From JAYREN01 sp963663375 (GTDB lineage: Bacteria; Acidobacteriota; Holophagae; Holophagales; Holophagaceae), in assembly GCA_963663375.1 (NCBI GenBank), contig OY760195.1:3224001-3288000 (forward strand): DNA of 64,000 nt, in the 5' to 3' direction. Each line of letters starts with the position of its first letter. Position 1 is the first letter of the stretch. Positions 8,801 to 18,349 of this stretch are shown piece by piece. The translations under genes and the position numbers were made by a program. The notes under the pieces are model-generated. The model was not told the origin of the DNA and made no database searches. It was given only the letters and a program-made list of their open reading frames with translations.

Positions 8801-9669
8801 GGGAGCAGACCTCCAAAAATGCGTTTCGAGTTCCGGTAGGCGAGGGCGGTGGCGGTTTCGAGATCGGTGCCGCGCAGGCGGGCCGAGGCTTCGGCCACCC
8901 AATGGATGTTGGCGGGCTCATTGAGCGTGCCAGGAATGGGCGGCAGATCCGGCGCGTCGGTCTCGAAGAGCAGGCGATCCTCGGCCACGACCCGTACGGC
9001 CTTGGCGCCACGGTGGTTGGCAGGATTGGCCAGGGAACAGGAGAAGGACAGATGGAAACCCAGGGCCTGGAGCTCCCGGGCCACTTCGGCGGAGCCGGAG
9101 AAGGCGTGAACCACGGCTCCCGCCGGGGGCAGACCCACTTCCCGGGCGAGGGTGGCCAGCGGCTCCCAGGCCCGGCGGCAGTGGATGGAGAGGGGGCGGT
9201 TCAACTTCACCGCGAGGCGGAGTTGGCTGCGGAAGACGGTTTCCTGCAAGGGGCGATCGGGGGCTTCGAGGGCGAAATCCAGGCCGCATTCCCCCAGGCC
9301 CGCGGGGTTGTTCTTCAGCAGGATTTCCAGGCGCTCCAGCCACCCGGGCTGGGCCTCGTGCGCGTACCAGGGATGGAGCCCCAGCATGGGTAGGATGGCG
9401 GTGTGCTGCCGGGACAGCTCCAGGACGCGCCCCCAGTCGCCTTCGCGGGTGCCGCAGCAGACCATGTGGGTAACGCCCTGCTCGTAGGCCCGGTCCAGAA
9501 CTGATATGAGCGAGGGGGGACCGCCTGCTCGCCTGTGGCTCGCGAAGTCCCCCCTCGTGCTCCCCCACGCGGTGTCCGGGCCAAGCCCGGACACCGCGTC
9601 TGCATCGAGCCCCACGCCGAAGCGCGAATCCTGCAAATGACAGTGGGTGTCGAAGAAAGGCGCTCCCAC
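8797..9669 (-). CDS. tatD: TatD family metal-dependent DNase with an in-frame palindromic insertion
   Basis: TIM-barrel metal hydrolase. Metal-binding motifs are all present: DTHCHL near the start, GECGLDF, SIHCRRAWE, HAFSGS and ETDAPDLPP. The start is a GTG at 9669, ten bases after the fadD stop. Between DTHCHLQDSRF and LISVLDRAYEQGV about 34 residues are present that TatD proteins do not normally have. The DNA for this stretch consists of two inverted repeats (9511-9557 and 9568-9598). The frame is kept and all catalytic motifs lie outside the insert, so the protein may remain functional. It overlaps tcdA by four bases. Confidence 0.88.
   Translation of the reverse strand: MGAPFFDTHCHLQDSRFGVGLDADAVSGLGPDTAWGSTRGDFASHRRAGGPPSLISVLDRAYEQGVTHMVCCGTREGDWGRVLELSRQHTAILPMLGLHPWYAHEAQPGWLERLEILLKNNPAGLGECGLDFALEAPDRPLQETVFRSQLRLAVKLNRPLSIHCRRAWEPLATLAREVGLPPAGAVVHAFSGSAEVARELQALGFHLSFSCSLANPANHRGAKAVRVVAEDRLLFETDAPDLPPIPGTLNEPANIHWVAEASARLRGTDLETATALAYRNSKRIFGGLLP
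9511..9598. repeat. Palindromic element inserted in frame within tatD
   Basis: Two adjacent inverted repeats lie inside the coding sequence. The first has 10-bp arms cgagggggga (9511-9520) and tcccccctcg (9548-9557). The second is a perfect 14-bp stem, cgcggtgtccgggc (9568-9581) and its complement (9585-9598), around a 3-base loop. Together they account for almost exactly the extra residues in TatD compared with the family. This is the pattern expected of a palindromic element that inserts into genes without breaking the frame. No second copy was seen in the window. Confidence 0.65.
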
Positions 9670-9679
9670 GGGCCTCCCC

Positions 9680-11413
<1,734 letters not shown>

Positions 11414-11584
11414 TCGTCCGCCTTATCGCTTCGGCCATGCTGTTAGATGCTTGCCCGGCCAATCCGCTCCCCGCTGCTGGGGAGAGTCCATCATCCTAGT
11501 CGCTCTTGGCTCTCCGAGGAAAAGGCCGGTTTTGCCGGGCCAGGAATATCGGATGAGGGTCCAGGTTCCTCAAACAATTCGGTT

Positions 11585-11725
11585 CATCACGGAATGCCGG
11601 GGGAGCCCCTGATGGGCATTGGCTTGAGATTGGTCGGGAGCGACGGGTATCCCTGGCTCGGAATTTAAGGCGAAAAGCTCCACGCGGAGGTTGCGGAGAA
11701 AGGCCGAGGGCCGCGGAGAAAAAAA
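11585..11725 (+). repeat. Dispersed repeat copy R4a (homologous to 5581-5728 reversed)
   Basis: The plus strand here reads catcacggaatgccgg through ggcgaaaagctccacgcgg to a gcggagaaaaaaa end, and aligns with the reverse complement of 5581-5728. Its last part (ggaggttgcggagaaa, 11686-11701) also forms the left outer arm of the nested element R4b. The rest of the gap after the fadD start (11414-11584) shows nothing recognisable apart from the probable fadD promoter region. Confidence 0.7.
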
Positions 11726-12235
11726 TGCGGAGCATGTTCGGCCCCTCGACCTATTCCGGCTGCCTGATCACCACCATGACTCAGGTGAAATCATGGCTCG
11801 GGCTTTCCAAGAAAAGATCAGGCCACGAAGTCACACGAAGGCACACGAAGAAATCTGGGAGTGCCCGGTTCCAGGTCATCCAGGGCTCCGCCCTCCATCC
11901 GCGTTTGCGCGGATGGCTTCGCGGGCGGTGGCCCAGTCGGCTTCCAGGGGCCGGATGGGCCACCGCTCGCGAAGGGATGACCGCCGTTGGGTCGAGGCCT
12001 CTTCGCGTGCCTTCGTGGCAATCCTTGATCCTTTTAAAGGATGCACCCGGCCTCCGATTCCAGGACGGAACGCCGCTTGAAAGGCCAGCCGCGCCTGGAT
12101 TGGGGCATTCGCGCCCATTCGCGTTCATTCGCGGTTTCAACAGGCTTTTCCCTCGCGGCTGAGTCAGGCCGATAATCGGATCGGCGAGAATCAGGTTCCG
12201 GCATCCTACCTTTGGCGGTTTTCTCCGCGACCTCC
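11686..12235. repeat. Nested inverted-repeat intergenic element R4b
   Basis: Outer arms: ggaggttgcggagaaa (11686-11701) and tttctccgcgacctcc (12220-12235), 15 of 16 matching. Inner arms: ccacgaagtcacacgaaggc-type words (11822-11850) facing cgcgtgccttcgtggca (about 12003-12021). Central hairpins: ccatccgcg/cgcggatgg (11895-11903/11908-11916), and a 19-bp stem with one mismatch at 11917-11935/11956-11974. A block with attggggcattcgcg (about 12099) and ggctgagtcaggccgataat (about 12159) repeats the modules of R1 and R2. The ORFs across it are by-products of the repeats. Confidence 0.75.
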
Positions 12236-12350
12236 GTGTCCTCCGTGGTGGATTTTTTAGAAAATCGAATGGTTACGAAATTTCCACCTCTTGATAACCG
12301 TCAAGGCACGGAGTTCGGCACGGGCGCATCCTTTCGATACGGAGGCTTGC

Positions 12351-13178
12351 ATGCAGCGCCAGATCATTCGGATCGACGAGGAAAAGTGCGATGGCTGCGG
12401 CATCTGCGCCAGCGGCTGCCCTGAGGGCGCCCTGCAGATGATCGATGGCAAGGCCCGCCTGGTGTCCGAGATCACCTGTGATGGACTGGGCGCCTGCATC
12501 GGCGACTGCCCCCAGGGCGCCATCGAGATCGAGGTGCGCGAGGCCGCGCCCTATGACGAGCGCAAGACGCTCGACAACATCCTGCCCATGGGCGCCAACA
12601 CCCTGAAGGCCCATCTCAAGCACCTGCACGAACACAGCCAGACCACGTACCTGAACCAGGCCGTTGCCTATCTCCAGGAACTGAAGATTTCCATCCCCGA
12701 CTACAAGGAGAAGCCCATGGAATGTGGTTGCCCCGGATCCGCCCCCCGCACCCTGCACCGCGAGCCCGCCGTGGCGGAAACGCGCGAAGGCCTGACCAGC
12801 GCCCTCGGCCAGTGGCCCGTGCAGATGCACCTCATCTCGCCCCTGAACCCGGTCTTCCACAAGTCGGATCTGCTGCTGGCCGCCGACTGCTGCGCCTTCG
12901 CCATGGCGGATTTCAACCAGAAGCACCTTCCCGGCAAGACCCTCGCCATCGCCTGTCCCAAGCTGGATCAGGGCCAGGACATCTACCTGGACAAGCTCAA
13001 GGCCCTCATCGACGAGGCCGAGGTGAACACCATCACCGTGATGATCATGGAAGTCCCCTGCTGCGGCGGCCTGCTGCGCATGGCCCAGTCCGCCGTGCAG
13101 AGCACCACCCGCAAGGTGCCCATCAAGGCCGTGATCGTGGGTGTGGACGGCGAGATCAAGAAGGAAGCCTGGGTCTAG
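12351..13178 (+). CDS. 4Fe-4S dicluster-type iron-sulfur protein
   Basis: A 275-residue cytoplasmic Fe-S protein. The ATG at 12351 has ggagg seven bases upstream. The N-terminal 60 residues are a ferredoxin domain: the first cluster motif CDGCGICASGCP is complete (C-x2-C-x2-C-x3-CP). The second, CDGLGACIGDCP, has Leu where the second Cys should be and so offers three cysteines plus an open position. The C-terminal part has further Cys pairs (ECGCPGS, AADCC, IACPK, VPCCGG) and is typical of a family found in anaerobes, in which the CDGLGAC form is common. It is likely an electron carrier; its partner enzyme is unknown. It stands 29 bp before alaX. Confidence 0.75.
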   Translation: MQRQIIRIDEEKCDGCGICASGCPEGALQMIDGKARLVSEITCDGLGACIGDCPQGAIEIEVREAAPYDERKTLDNILPMGANTLKAHLKHLHEHSQTTYLNQAVAYLQELKISIPDYKEKPMECGCPGSAPRTLHREPAVAETREGLTSALGQWPVQMHLISPLNPVFHKSDLLLAADCCAFAMADFNQKHLPGKTLAIACPKLDQGQDIYLDKLKALIDEAEVNTITVMIMEVPCCGGLLRMAQSAVQSTTRKVPIKAVIVGVDGEIKKEAWV

Positions 13179-13207
13179 GAATCCAGTCCCTGTGATAGCC
13201 TCCGGGC

Positions 13208-14395
13208 ATGATCACGCTGCCCGCCTATGACCGTGACCCCTACCTGAAGGCCCTGGAGACTCGCATCCTGCGGGTGGATCAGGAGCGGGATCGCCCCTTT
13301 GCGGTGCTGGAGGACACGATCCTCTACCCGGAAGGGGGCGGCCAGCCCGCGGACGGCGGGTGGCTGGGCACCGTTCCCGTGGTGGACGTGCAGAAGCGGG
13401 AGGGCGAACTCCGTCACTTCCTGGCCGCGCCCGCAGAGGTTGGACCCGTGCGGGTAAGCCTCGACTGGGTCCGGCGCTTCGATCACATGCAGCAGCACAC
13501 GGGGCAGCATCTCCTCACGGCCCTGGCCCAGGATCGTTTCGGCTGGACGACCACGGCCTTCCATCTGGGGGAAAGCCGCTGTGATATAGAGCTCGGGACC
13601 GAAACCCTGGATCCGGAGCGGATGGAGGAACTCGAAAACGCCGTTGCCGAGGCGATCCGTGAGAACCGCAATGTTGGTTCCCGATGGGTGACCGCTGCAG
13701 AATACGCAGCCCTGAATGTGCGCTCTCGGGGACTGCCGGAAGGGCATGCGGGGGATATCCGCCTCGTGGAAATCGAGGGGCTGGATCTCAATACCTGCGG
13801 CGGCACGCACCTGCGCTCCACGGCGGAACTGGAAGTCCTCAAGCTCCTGGGCACCGAGGCCATCCGGGGCGGTACGAGGCTGTTTTTCGTGGCCGGGCAG
13901 CGGGCGCGGAAACGCATGGGAGCCCACGAACACCGCAACGCCGCCCTGCGCACCCTGCTGGGGGCACCGGACGAGGAGCTGGTTGCGGGCGTCGAGGCCA
14001 AGCTGGCCCAGCTCCAGGCCTCGGAGCGGCGTTTCCGCCGCTTGGAAGAACACCTGGCCGAGGCCCTCGTGGGCGCCTGGGCCGCCGATCCGGATCCGGT
14101 GCAGGACCATCACCTCGAAGGCCAGGATGGCGCCTTCCTGGGCAGGGTGGCGCGGGGCTTGGTTTCTGCCGCCCCAGGCAAGGTGGTCTTTTTGACCGGT
14201 GAGCTCGAGGGTCAGGCCGCCTTTGTGCTGGCGGCGGGTACAGAAGCAGGCATCGAGCTGGCGACCCTGGGGGCCACCATTGCCACCCTGCTGGAGGGTC
14301 GCGGCGGGGGGCGTGCCCCGATCTTTCAGGGCAAGGCGGGGAGCCTCAAAGGCCGCGCACGCGCCGCCGAGGCGGTGCGCAACGCCGTTCCCTGA
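13208..14395 (+). CDS. AlaX-type alanyl-tRNA editing protein, long form with DHHA1 domain
   Basis: A stand-alone relative of the AlaRS editing domain that hydrolyses mischarged Ser/Gly-tRNA(Ala). 395 residues. The N-terminal part has the beta-barrel segment LYPEGGGQPADGG. The editing centre has HTGQH and CGGTH, giving the H-x3-H...C-x3-H zinc set. The C-terminal 150 residues carry a DHHA1 domain ending in GGRAPIFQGKAGSL-type sequence (normally GGG.....GG). There is no aminoacylation domain, so it is not alaS itself. It probably shares a transcript with the Fe-S gene upstream, and is convergent with the FecR-like gene. Confidence 0.87.
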   Translation: MITLPAYDRDPYLKALETRILRVDQERDRPFAVLEDTILYPEGGGQPADGGWLGTVPVVDVQKREGELRHFLAAPAEVGPVRVSLDWVRRFDHMQQHTGQHLLTALAQDRFGWTTTAFHLGESRCDIELGTETLDPERMEELENAVAEAIRENRNVGSRWVTAAEYAALNVRSRGLPEGHAGDIRLVEIEGLDLNTCGGTHLRSTAELEVLKLLGTEAIRGGTRLFFVAGQRARKRMGAHEHRNAALRTLLGAPDEELVAGVEAKLAQLQASERRFRRLEEHLAEALVGAWAADPDPVQDHHLEGQDGAFLGRVARGLVSAAPGKVVFLTGELEGQAAFVLAAGTEAGIELATLGATIATLLEGRGGGRAPIFQGKAGSLKGRARAAEAVRNAVP

Positions 14396-14407
14396 AGAAC
14401 GAGAGGC

Positions 14408-15247
14408 TCAGTCCTTGGCCAAGCGGCGGAGATTGGGGTCTTCGGGCCTCTCCCGGGCCAGGGCCTGCCAGAGGGCCTTGGCCTCGTCCTTGATGCCCAG
14501 TTGATCCAGGAGCGAGGCGTAGAGGAGACGGTCCGCGAATCCGGCCTCGGGGCCGGGCTTCGCGGTCTGGATGGCAGCCCGCTCGGCCTCGTCCAGGAGG
14601 CGGAAGTGACCGGACTCCGTGCGCCTCGAGCCATCGGGGCATTCCGCCAGCAGATGCCACTGGTAGGTGCTGCCGCCCCGCAGGGGCGAAGGCGCGGCCA
14701 GCTTGTGGCGGGCCTCGGTGCCGGTGGTTTCCAGCACGGGCCGCTGCTTGTCGTCGGTGATGCGGAAGGTGAATTGTGCCCCTGAAAGGGGCGCCCAGGT
14801 GAATTCCGGCAAAGGATCCTGAAGGCCGGGGCCGCTGGGTTTCAGTCGGGGCCAACCGGCGGGCCTGAATTCGGATTCGAACGCCATTTCTTTCATCACC
14901 ACACTGGCTTGGGCCAGGGCGGCGGGCCGGAGCTGCAGTTTGCCCTGAAGGGACTGAAGGCGCCGGGTGCTGGCGGCCTTGCCGCCTTCCGCCGTGCCAT
15001 CGGCCTTGAAGCGGATGTGCGCGGGCCCCGTAAAGACCTGCTCTGTGCCGGTCTTCAGGAACACGACCACCAGCCGGGCCTCGGCCTCCAGGGTCAGCAG
15101 CCGCTCCGGCATCACGCCGTCGGTGATGTGTACCGGCTCGAGGCGGTCCCAGGTGGCCCTTCCCGTCAGATCCACCACCATTGCCACTGGCTGGGCCGCG
15201 GCAAGGACCGTCGCGAGGGCGGGCAGGAGGAAAGCGTGCTTGATCAT
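14408..15247 (-). CDS. Secreted FecR-domain-like protein
   Basis: A 279-residue exported protein (signal peptide to about residue 18, cleavage after AAA or AAQ). Residues 20-110 resemble a FecR domain (VVDLTGRATW, MPERLLTLEAEARLVVVFL, TGPAHIRF). The middle part (PEFTWAPLSGAQFTFRI, STYQWHLLAE) looks like the Ig-like domain often found after FecR, and the C-terminus is a short TPR-like helical pair. Its ATG overlaps the stop of the CHASE2 cyclase gene by four bases. Paired CHASE2-cyclase and FecR genes occur in many bacteria, which supports a joint sensory or envelope role. No TonB receptor or sigma factor is nearby. Confidence 0.65.
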   Translation of the reverse strand: MIKHAFLLPALATVLAAAQPVAMVVDLTGRATWDRLEPVHITDGVMPERLLTLEAEARLVVVFLKTGTEQVFTGPAHIRFKADGTAEGGKAASTRRLQSLQGKLQLRPAALAQASVVMKEMAFESEFRPAGWPRLKPSGPGLQDPLPEFTWAPLSGAQFTFRITDDKQRPVLETTGTEARHKLAAPSPLRGGSTYQWHLLAECPDGSRRTESGHFRLLDEAERAAIQTAKPGPEAGFADRLLYASLLDQLGIKDEAKALWQALARERPEDPNLRRLAKD

Positions 15248-17043
15248 GGCGTGTTCTCCCCGATGGCGACTGAAGGCCAGCCGCAGACGGCCATGGGGGC
15301 GTGGCCTTTGATGGCGCGGGCTCCCAGGGACTGAAAGGGTTCCGGTGTCGCCAGGCGATCCACGACGGCCTGGGTGAGCAGCAGGGGGAAGCCGCTGTCC
15401 TTGGTAAGGCCTTCCACCCGAGAGGCCACGTTCACCACATCTCCGATGGCGGTGTACTCGTTGCGGGTCTCGCTGCCCACGTGGCCCACCGAGGCCTCCC
15501 CGAAATGCAGGCCGATGCCGATCCGCAGGGGCTCATGGCCCTGGGCGGTCCATTCCCGGTTGAAGATCTCCAGGGCCTCCAACATGTCCCTGGCCGCGTC
15601 AAAGGCGCTCTGGCAGGGGTTTGCAAGGGCTCCGGGCGCCCCGAAGAAGGCCATGATGCCATCGCCGATGAACTTGTCCAGGGTGCCGCCCCGGCGGTGG
15701 ATGGCCTGGGCCATCAGTTCGAAATAGCGGTTGAGGATGGCGATGACCGCCTCCGGTTCCAGCCGCTCGCTGAGGGCCGTGAAGTTTCGGATATCTGAAA
15801 AGAGCACGCAGATGGCCTTGCGCTCTCCCTTGAGCCCTGGGTGGAGGCGTCCGGAGAGGATCTCCTCCAGGATCGGCGGGCTCACATAGCCGGCGAAGAC
15901 CCTGCGGAGCCGCCAGCGTTCACGCAGTCCCAGCGCCGACTCCAGGCCCTGGCGCCCCAGGAACCCCGCACAGCCCCCCGTGATGGGGGCGAGGGCCGGG
16001 AAGAACCAGCGTGCGTCCAGAAGCAGGTGTTCCAGCACAAAGAGACCTGCCCCAAGGGCCAGCAGCGTCGCGGCCCCCCGGAGCAGCCGTCCGGAGATCA
16101 GCCACAGCAGCAGGGCGGCGCCCACTCCCATAAGGAGCGGAAGCCATTCCGGCACGCCTCGGATCAGCCCGGGCCCCAGGAAACAGCGCATGGCCTGGGC
16201 GTGCAGGGTCACACCGGATGCCATGTGAGACCGGGTTTCCCAACCCGCCAGATTGATCGGCATCCGGTGACGATCCTCGAAGGGGAGCACGCTGCCGATG
16301 AAGACGATCTGCCCCTGGAAGGCCGCCTTGAGGGCCGCCTCATCTCCTGCCCTCGCCCAGGCCACGACCCGATGGAAGGGAATGTAGGTGAAGTTCTCCC
16401 CATGGGCGAAGTCCACGTAGCCCGGCCCTGCGGGAAGGTTCAGGCGCTGGGCCAGGCGCCGCGCCAGGAGCGGTACCGGGCGGTTCTGGAGATCCAAGGG
16501 ATCCTCGTAGCGGCGGAGAATGCGATCCGGATCCTCCGGGGGCAGCACCACCCCAAGTCCCTCTTCCTCCTTGCCGGGTTCCCGGAGAATCCCCCGGAGG
16601 AAGGGGGCGATCTCCCGCCCGCGGAAATCCTGGCGCACGGTGGTGCCCAGGATCAGGGGCGCCTGTCCCCGCAGCTGGCGCAGCCCCTGGCCCAGTTCAA
16701 ACAGGGAGCCCGGCGCGTACTGTTCGAAGTCCTGGGCGGGCAGGTTGTAGTCCAGCGCGACGCCCCGCACGCCGCCGAGGGCCAGGCCCTTGAAGGCATC
16801 GGCGAAATGGCGGTGCCACAGCACCAGAGGATCGGCCCGGAAGGCGTCCTCCGTGGCTTCGTCCACGGCCACCAGCACCACGCCCCGGGAAGTCGTGGGC
16901 AGCCAGGCCCGTTTCCAGGCGAATGCCTGATCCAGCAGCCGGAGATCGCCGACCCGCACCAGGGGCAGGCAGGCCAAGAGCGCAGCCACCCCGGCCACCG
17001 CGAAGGCTCCCAGGATCCTGCCCTGCCGGATTGTCCAGGCCAT
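15244..17043 (-). CDS. CHASE2-domain adenylate/guanylate cyclase (class III)
   Basis: A membrane sensor of 599 residues. An N-terminal membrane helix precedes a large extracytoplasmic CHASE2 domain (about 30-310; VVLVAVDEATEDAF and GQIVFIGSVLPF are typical). Two to three membrane helices follow (about 310-380), then a class III nucleotidyl cyclase domain at about 405-580. In the cyclase both metal-binding aspartates are visible in LFSDIRNFT and FIGDGIMAFFG, as is the transition-state region NEYTAIGDVVNVASRVE. It is therefore probably active, making cAMP or cGMP. The ATG at 17043 has aagga upstream and is preferred to a GTG at 17061. It is translationally coupled to the FecR-like gene. Confidence 0.88.
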   Translation of the reverse strand: MAWTIRQGRILGAFAVAGVAALLACLPLVRVGDLRLLDQAFAWKRAWLPTTSRGVVLVAVDEATEDAFRADPLVLWHRHFADAFKGLALGGVRGVALDYNLPAQDFEQYAPGSLFELGQGLRQLRGQAPLILGTTVRQDFRGREIAPFLRGILREPGKEEEGLGVVLPPEDPDRILRRYEDPLDLQNRPVPLLARRLAQRLNLPAGPGYVDFAHGENFTYIPFHRVVAWARAGDEAALKAAFQGQIVFIGSVLPFEDRHRMPINLAGWETRSHMASGVTLHAQAMRCFLGPGLIRGVPEWLPLLMGVGAALLLWLISGRLLRGAATLLALGAGLFVLEHLLLDARWFFPALAPITGGCAGFLGRQGLESALGLRERWRLRRVFAGYVSPPILEEILSGRLHPGLKGERKAICVLFSDIRNFTALSERLEPEAVIAILNRYFELMAQAIHRRGGTLDKFIGDGIMAFFGAPGALANPCQSAFDAARDMLEALEIFNREWTAQGHEPLRIGIGLHFGEASVGHVGSETRNEYTAIGDVVNVASRVEGLTKDSGFPLLLTQAVVDRLATPEPFQSLGARAIKGHAPMAVCGWPSVAIGENTP

Positions 17044-17344
17044 GAGTTCCCTTCCGGGCACCGCGCATGCGATGACAGAGTTGGAGGTAAAGGGTATTCG
17101 CCTTCACCCTACACCCTTTCCAGCGGTGGTAATGGGACCGGAGGCAGCTTGGTGCTGTTGTCGGTGTTCCGCTCAGGCAGAACCGGTGCGAACGTGCAAT
17201 TCACGAATGAAGATAGCGGTGGTCCGGGCTTGTGGGGTGTCCCGCTGAAGCAAGGAGTCTCCGAGAAGGCTGGCGACGCCACACGAAAGGGTCGGCACGA
17301 AGTCGATTTCGGGCCGACCCAGCCGAATCGCTTCCTTCGAAAAG
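17044..17344. other. Intergenic region without a supported gene
   Basis: About 300 bp between the cyclase start and the end of the next leftward gene. I see only a weak inverted repeat, gggtcggc (17289-17296) and gccgaccc (17313-17320), which could serve as a terminator for the gene at 17345-18019. Nothing else is recognisable. The promoter of the cyclase operon should lie near 17050-17150. Confidence 0.4.
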
Positions 17345-18019
17345 CTATTCGAAAATCCGAAACTCTGTTTGGTTGTTGACTCTTCCAACCACAGATCCAC
17401 GCCGGAGGATTCCGATCCAGGTCTCGTTCCATTTCCGGTTGTAGATGTAAATCTGGCCGTCCTTCACTTCGCCTTCCAGGCTCGTGACACCGGCGGCGAC
17501 GTTTCTATTGTTCTTCTGCTCCAGGTGGAAGATGGGCCCCTTGGTGTGGGTGACGTAGAAGGTGCCGTTCTGGCCCCCCACCGCGCCGGTCTCCCAGCGC
17601 AGGGTCTTGCCCGTGATGAACGGAGCAGTGCCTTCTTCCTGGTGATGATCCATGGCCGCAGGGGTGATCTTGAAGGTGAAGCTGGCGGAGCCCGTCAACA
17701 GATTTCCGGTGATCTCATCGTTGAAGAAATTGCCGTCCCAGACTTCCCTCCACTGGCCGACGTTCAGCAGCACGACTTTCCTGCCGTTATCCACCACGGC
17801 TCCGTACAGCCGGACAGCGCCGGCGGACCGGTTCTTCTCGTTGCTCTGTTCAATCTCGAAGAGCGGTCCATCCACCGTAATGATCTTCATCATGCCGTTC
17901 TGGCCGGTGTTGGTTGCCCATCGGAAGACCTCGCCTCGCTTGATCATGCGGGCCCCTTGGGCCGAAACGGGCGTGGCCAGGGTGAACAACAGGCCGAGGG
18001 ATGCGAGGGTGCTTTTCAT
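17345..18019 (-). CDS. Secreted protein with an internal tandem duplication
   Basis: A 224-residue protein starting at the ATG at 18019 (MKSTLASLGLLFTL), with a clear signal peptide ending VSAQ. The mature part consists of two copies of one unit: KRGEVFRWATNTGQNGMMKI ... GPLFEIEQSNEKNRSAG ... WREVWDG, and TGKTLRWETGAVGGQNGTFY ... GPIFHLEQKNNRNVAAG ... WNETWIG. Each is about 75-80 residues, probably all-beta, with a GQNG motif, a GP[LI]F.[LI]EQ motif and a WRE/WNE Trp near the end. I do not recognise the family. It stands alone; function unknown, perhaps an envelope or extracellular binding protein. Confidence 0.6.
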   Translation of the reverse strand: MKSTLASLGLLFTLATPVSAQGARMIKRGEVFRWATNTGQNGMMKIITVDGPLFEIEQSNEKNRSAGAVRLYGAVVDNGRKVVLLNVGQWREVWDGNFFNDEITGNLLTGSASFTFKITPAAMDHHQEEGTAPFITGKTLRWETGAVGGQNGTFYVTHTKGPIFHLEQKNNRNVAAGVTSLEGEVKDGQIYIYNRKWNETWIGILRRGSVVGRVNNQTEFRIFE

Positions 18020-18349
18020 GGAGAATGCTCCGTGGGATAGGGAGAGCCAAGGCGGCCAGGTATTGGAAAGGCCCGGCCGTCTCGTGGGGCTGGCGCGTTG
18101 AAATCCGGGACCCGGACTCCGGCCACACACTTGCGGATTCAAGCAGGATTCCTGCCCTTCCATGGCACGTCAAGGGTGGATGCAGTCTCCAGCGAATTCC
18201 CCTTCCGAGTCCTGGCGCTTGCGGGGACTCGCGTCTCCAACAATGAAGGCCAAAACGCCTCAAGCGCCAAGGTGCGAGGAGGGTGCCTTCCGCTGCTTGG
18301 TGGATACGGCTGGGGTGCTGTCAGACTGGATCGAGTCCCGAGGGCCTTC
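18020..18349. other. Divergent intergenic region without a supported gene
   Basis: 330 bp between the starts of two divergent genes, so it should hold both promoters. An open frame runs upstream of the synthase start, but its translation looks like random sequence. No strong hairpin, repeat or Shine-Dalgarno sequence stands out; the synthase ATG at 18350 has only a weak gaggg upstream. Confidence 0.35.

Noticed and set aside
13208..14395. Calling this gene alanyl-tRNA synthetase
   Set aside because: Only editing and DHHA1 domains are present, without the aminoacylation domain; 395 residues instead of about 870.
15841..17379. A 512-codon frame on the plus strand antisense to the cyclase gene
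   Set aside because: The cyclase frame has clear domains and motifs, whereas this one is a compositional shadow.
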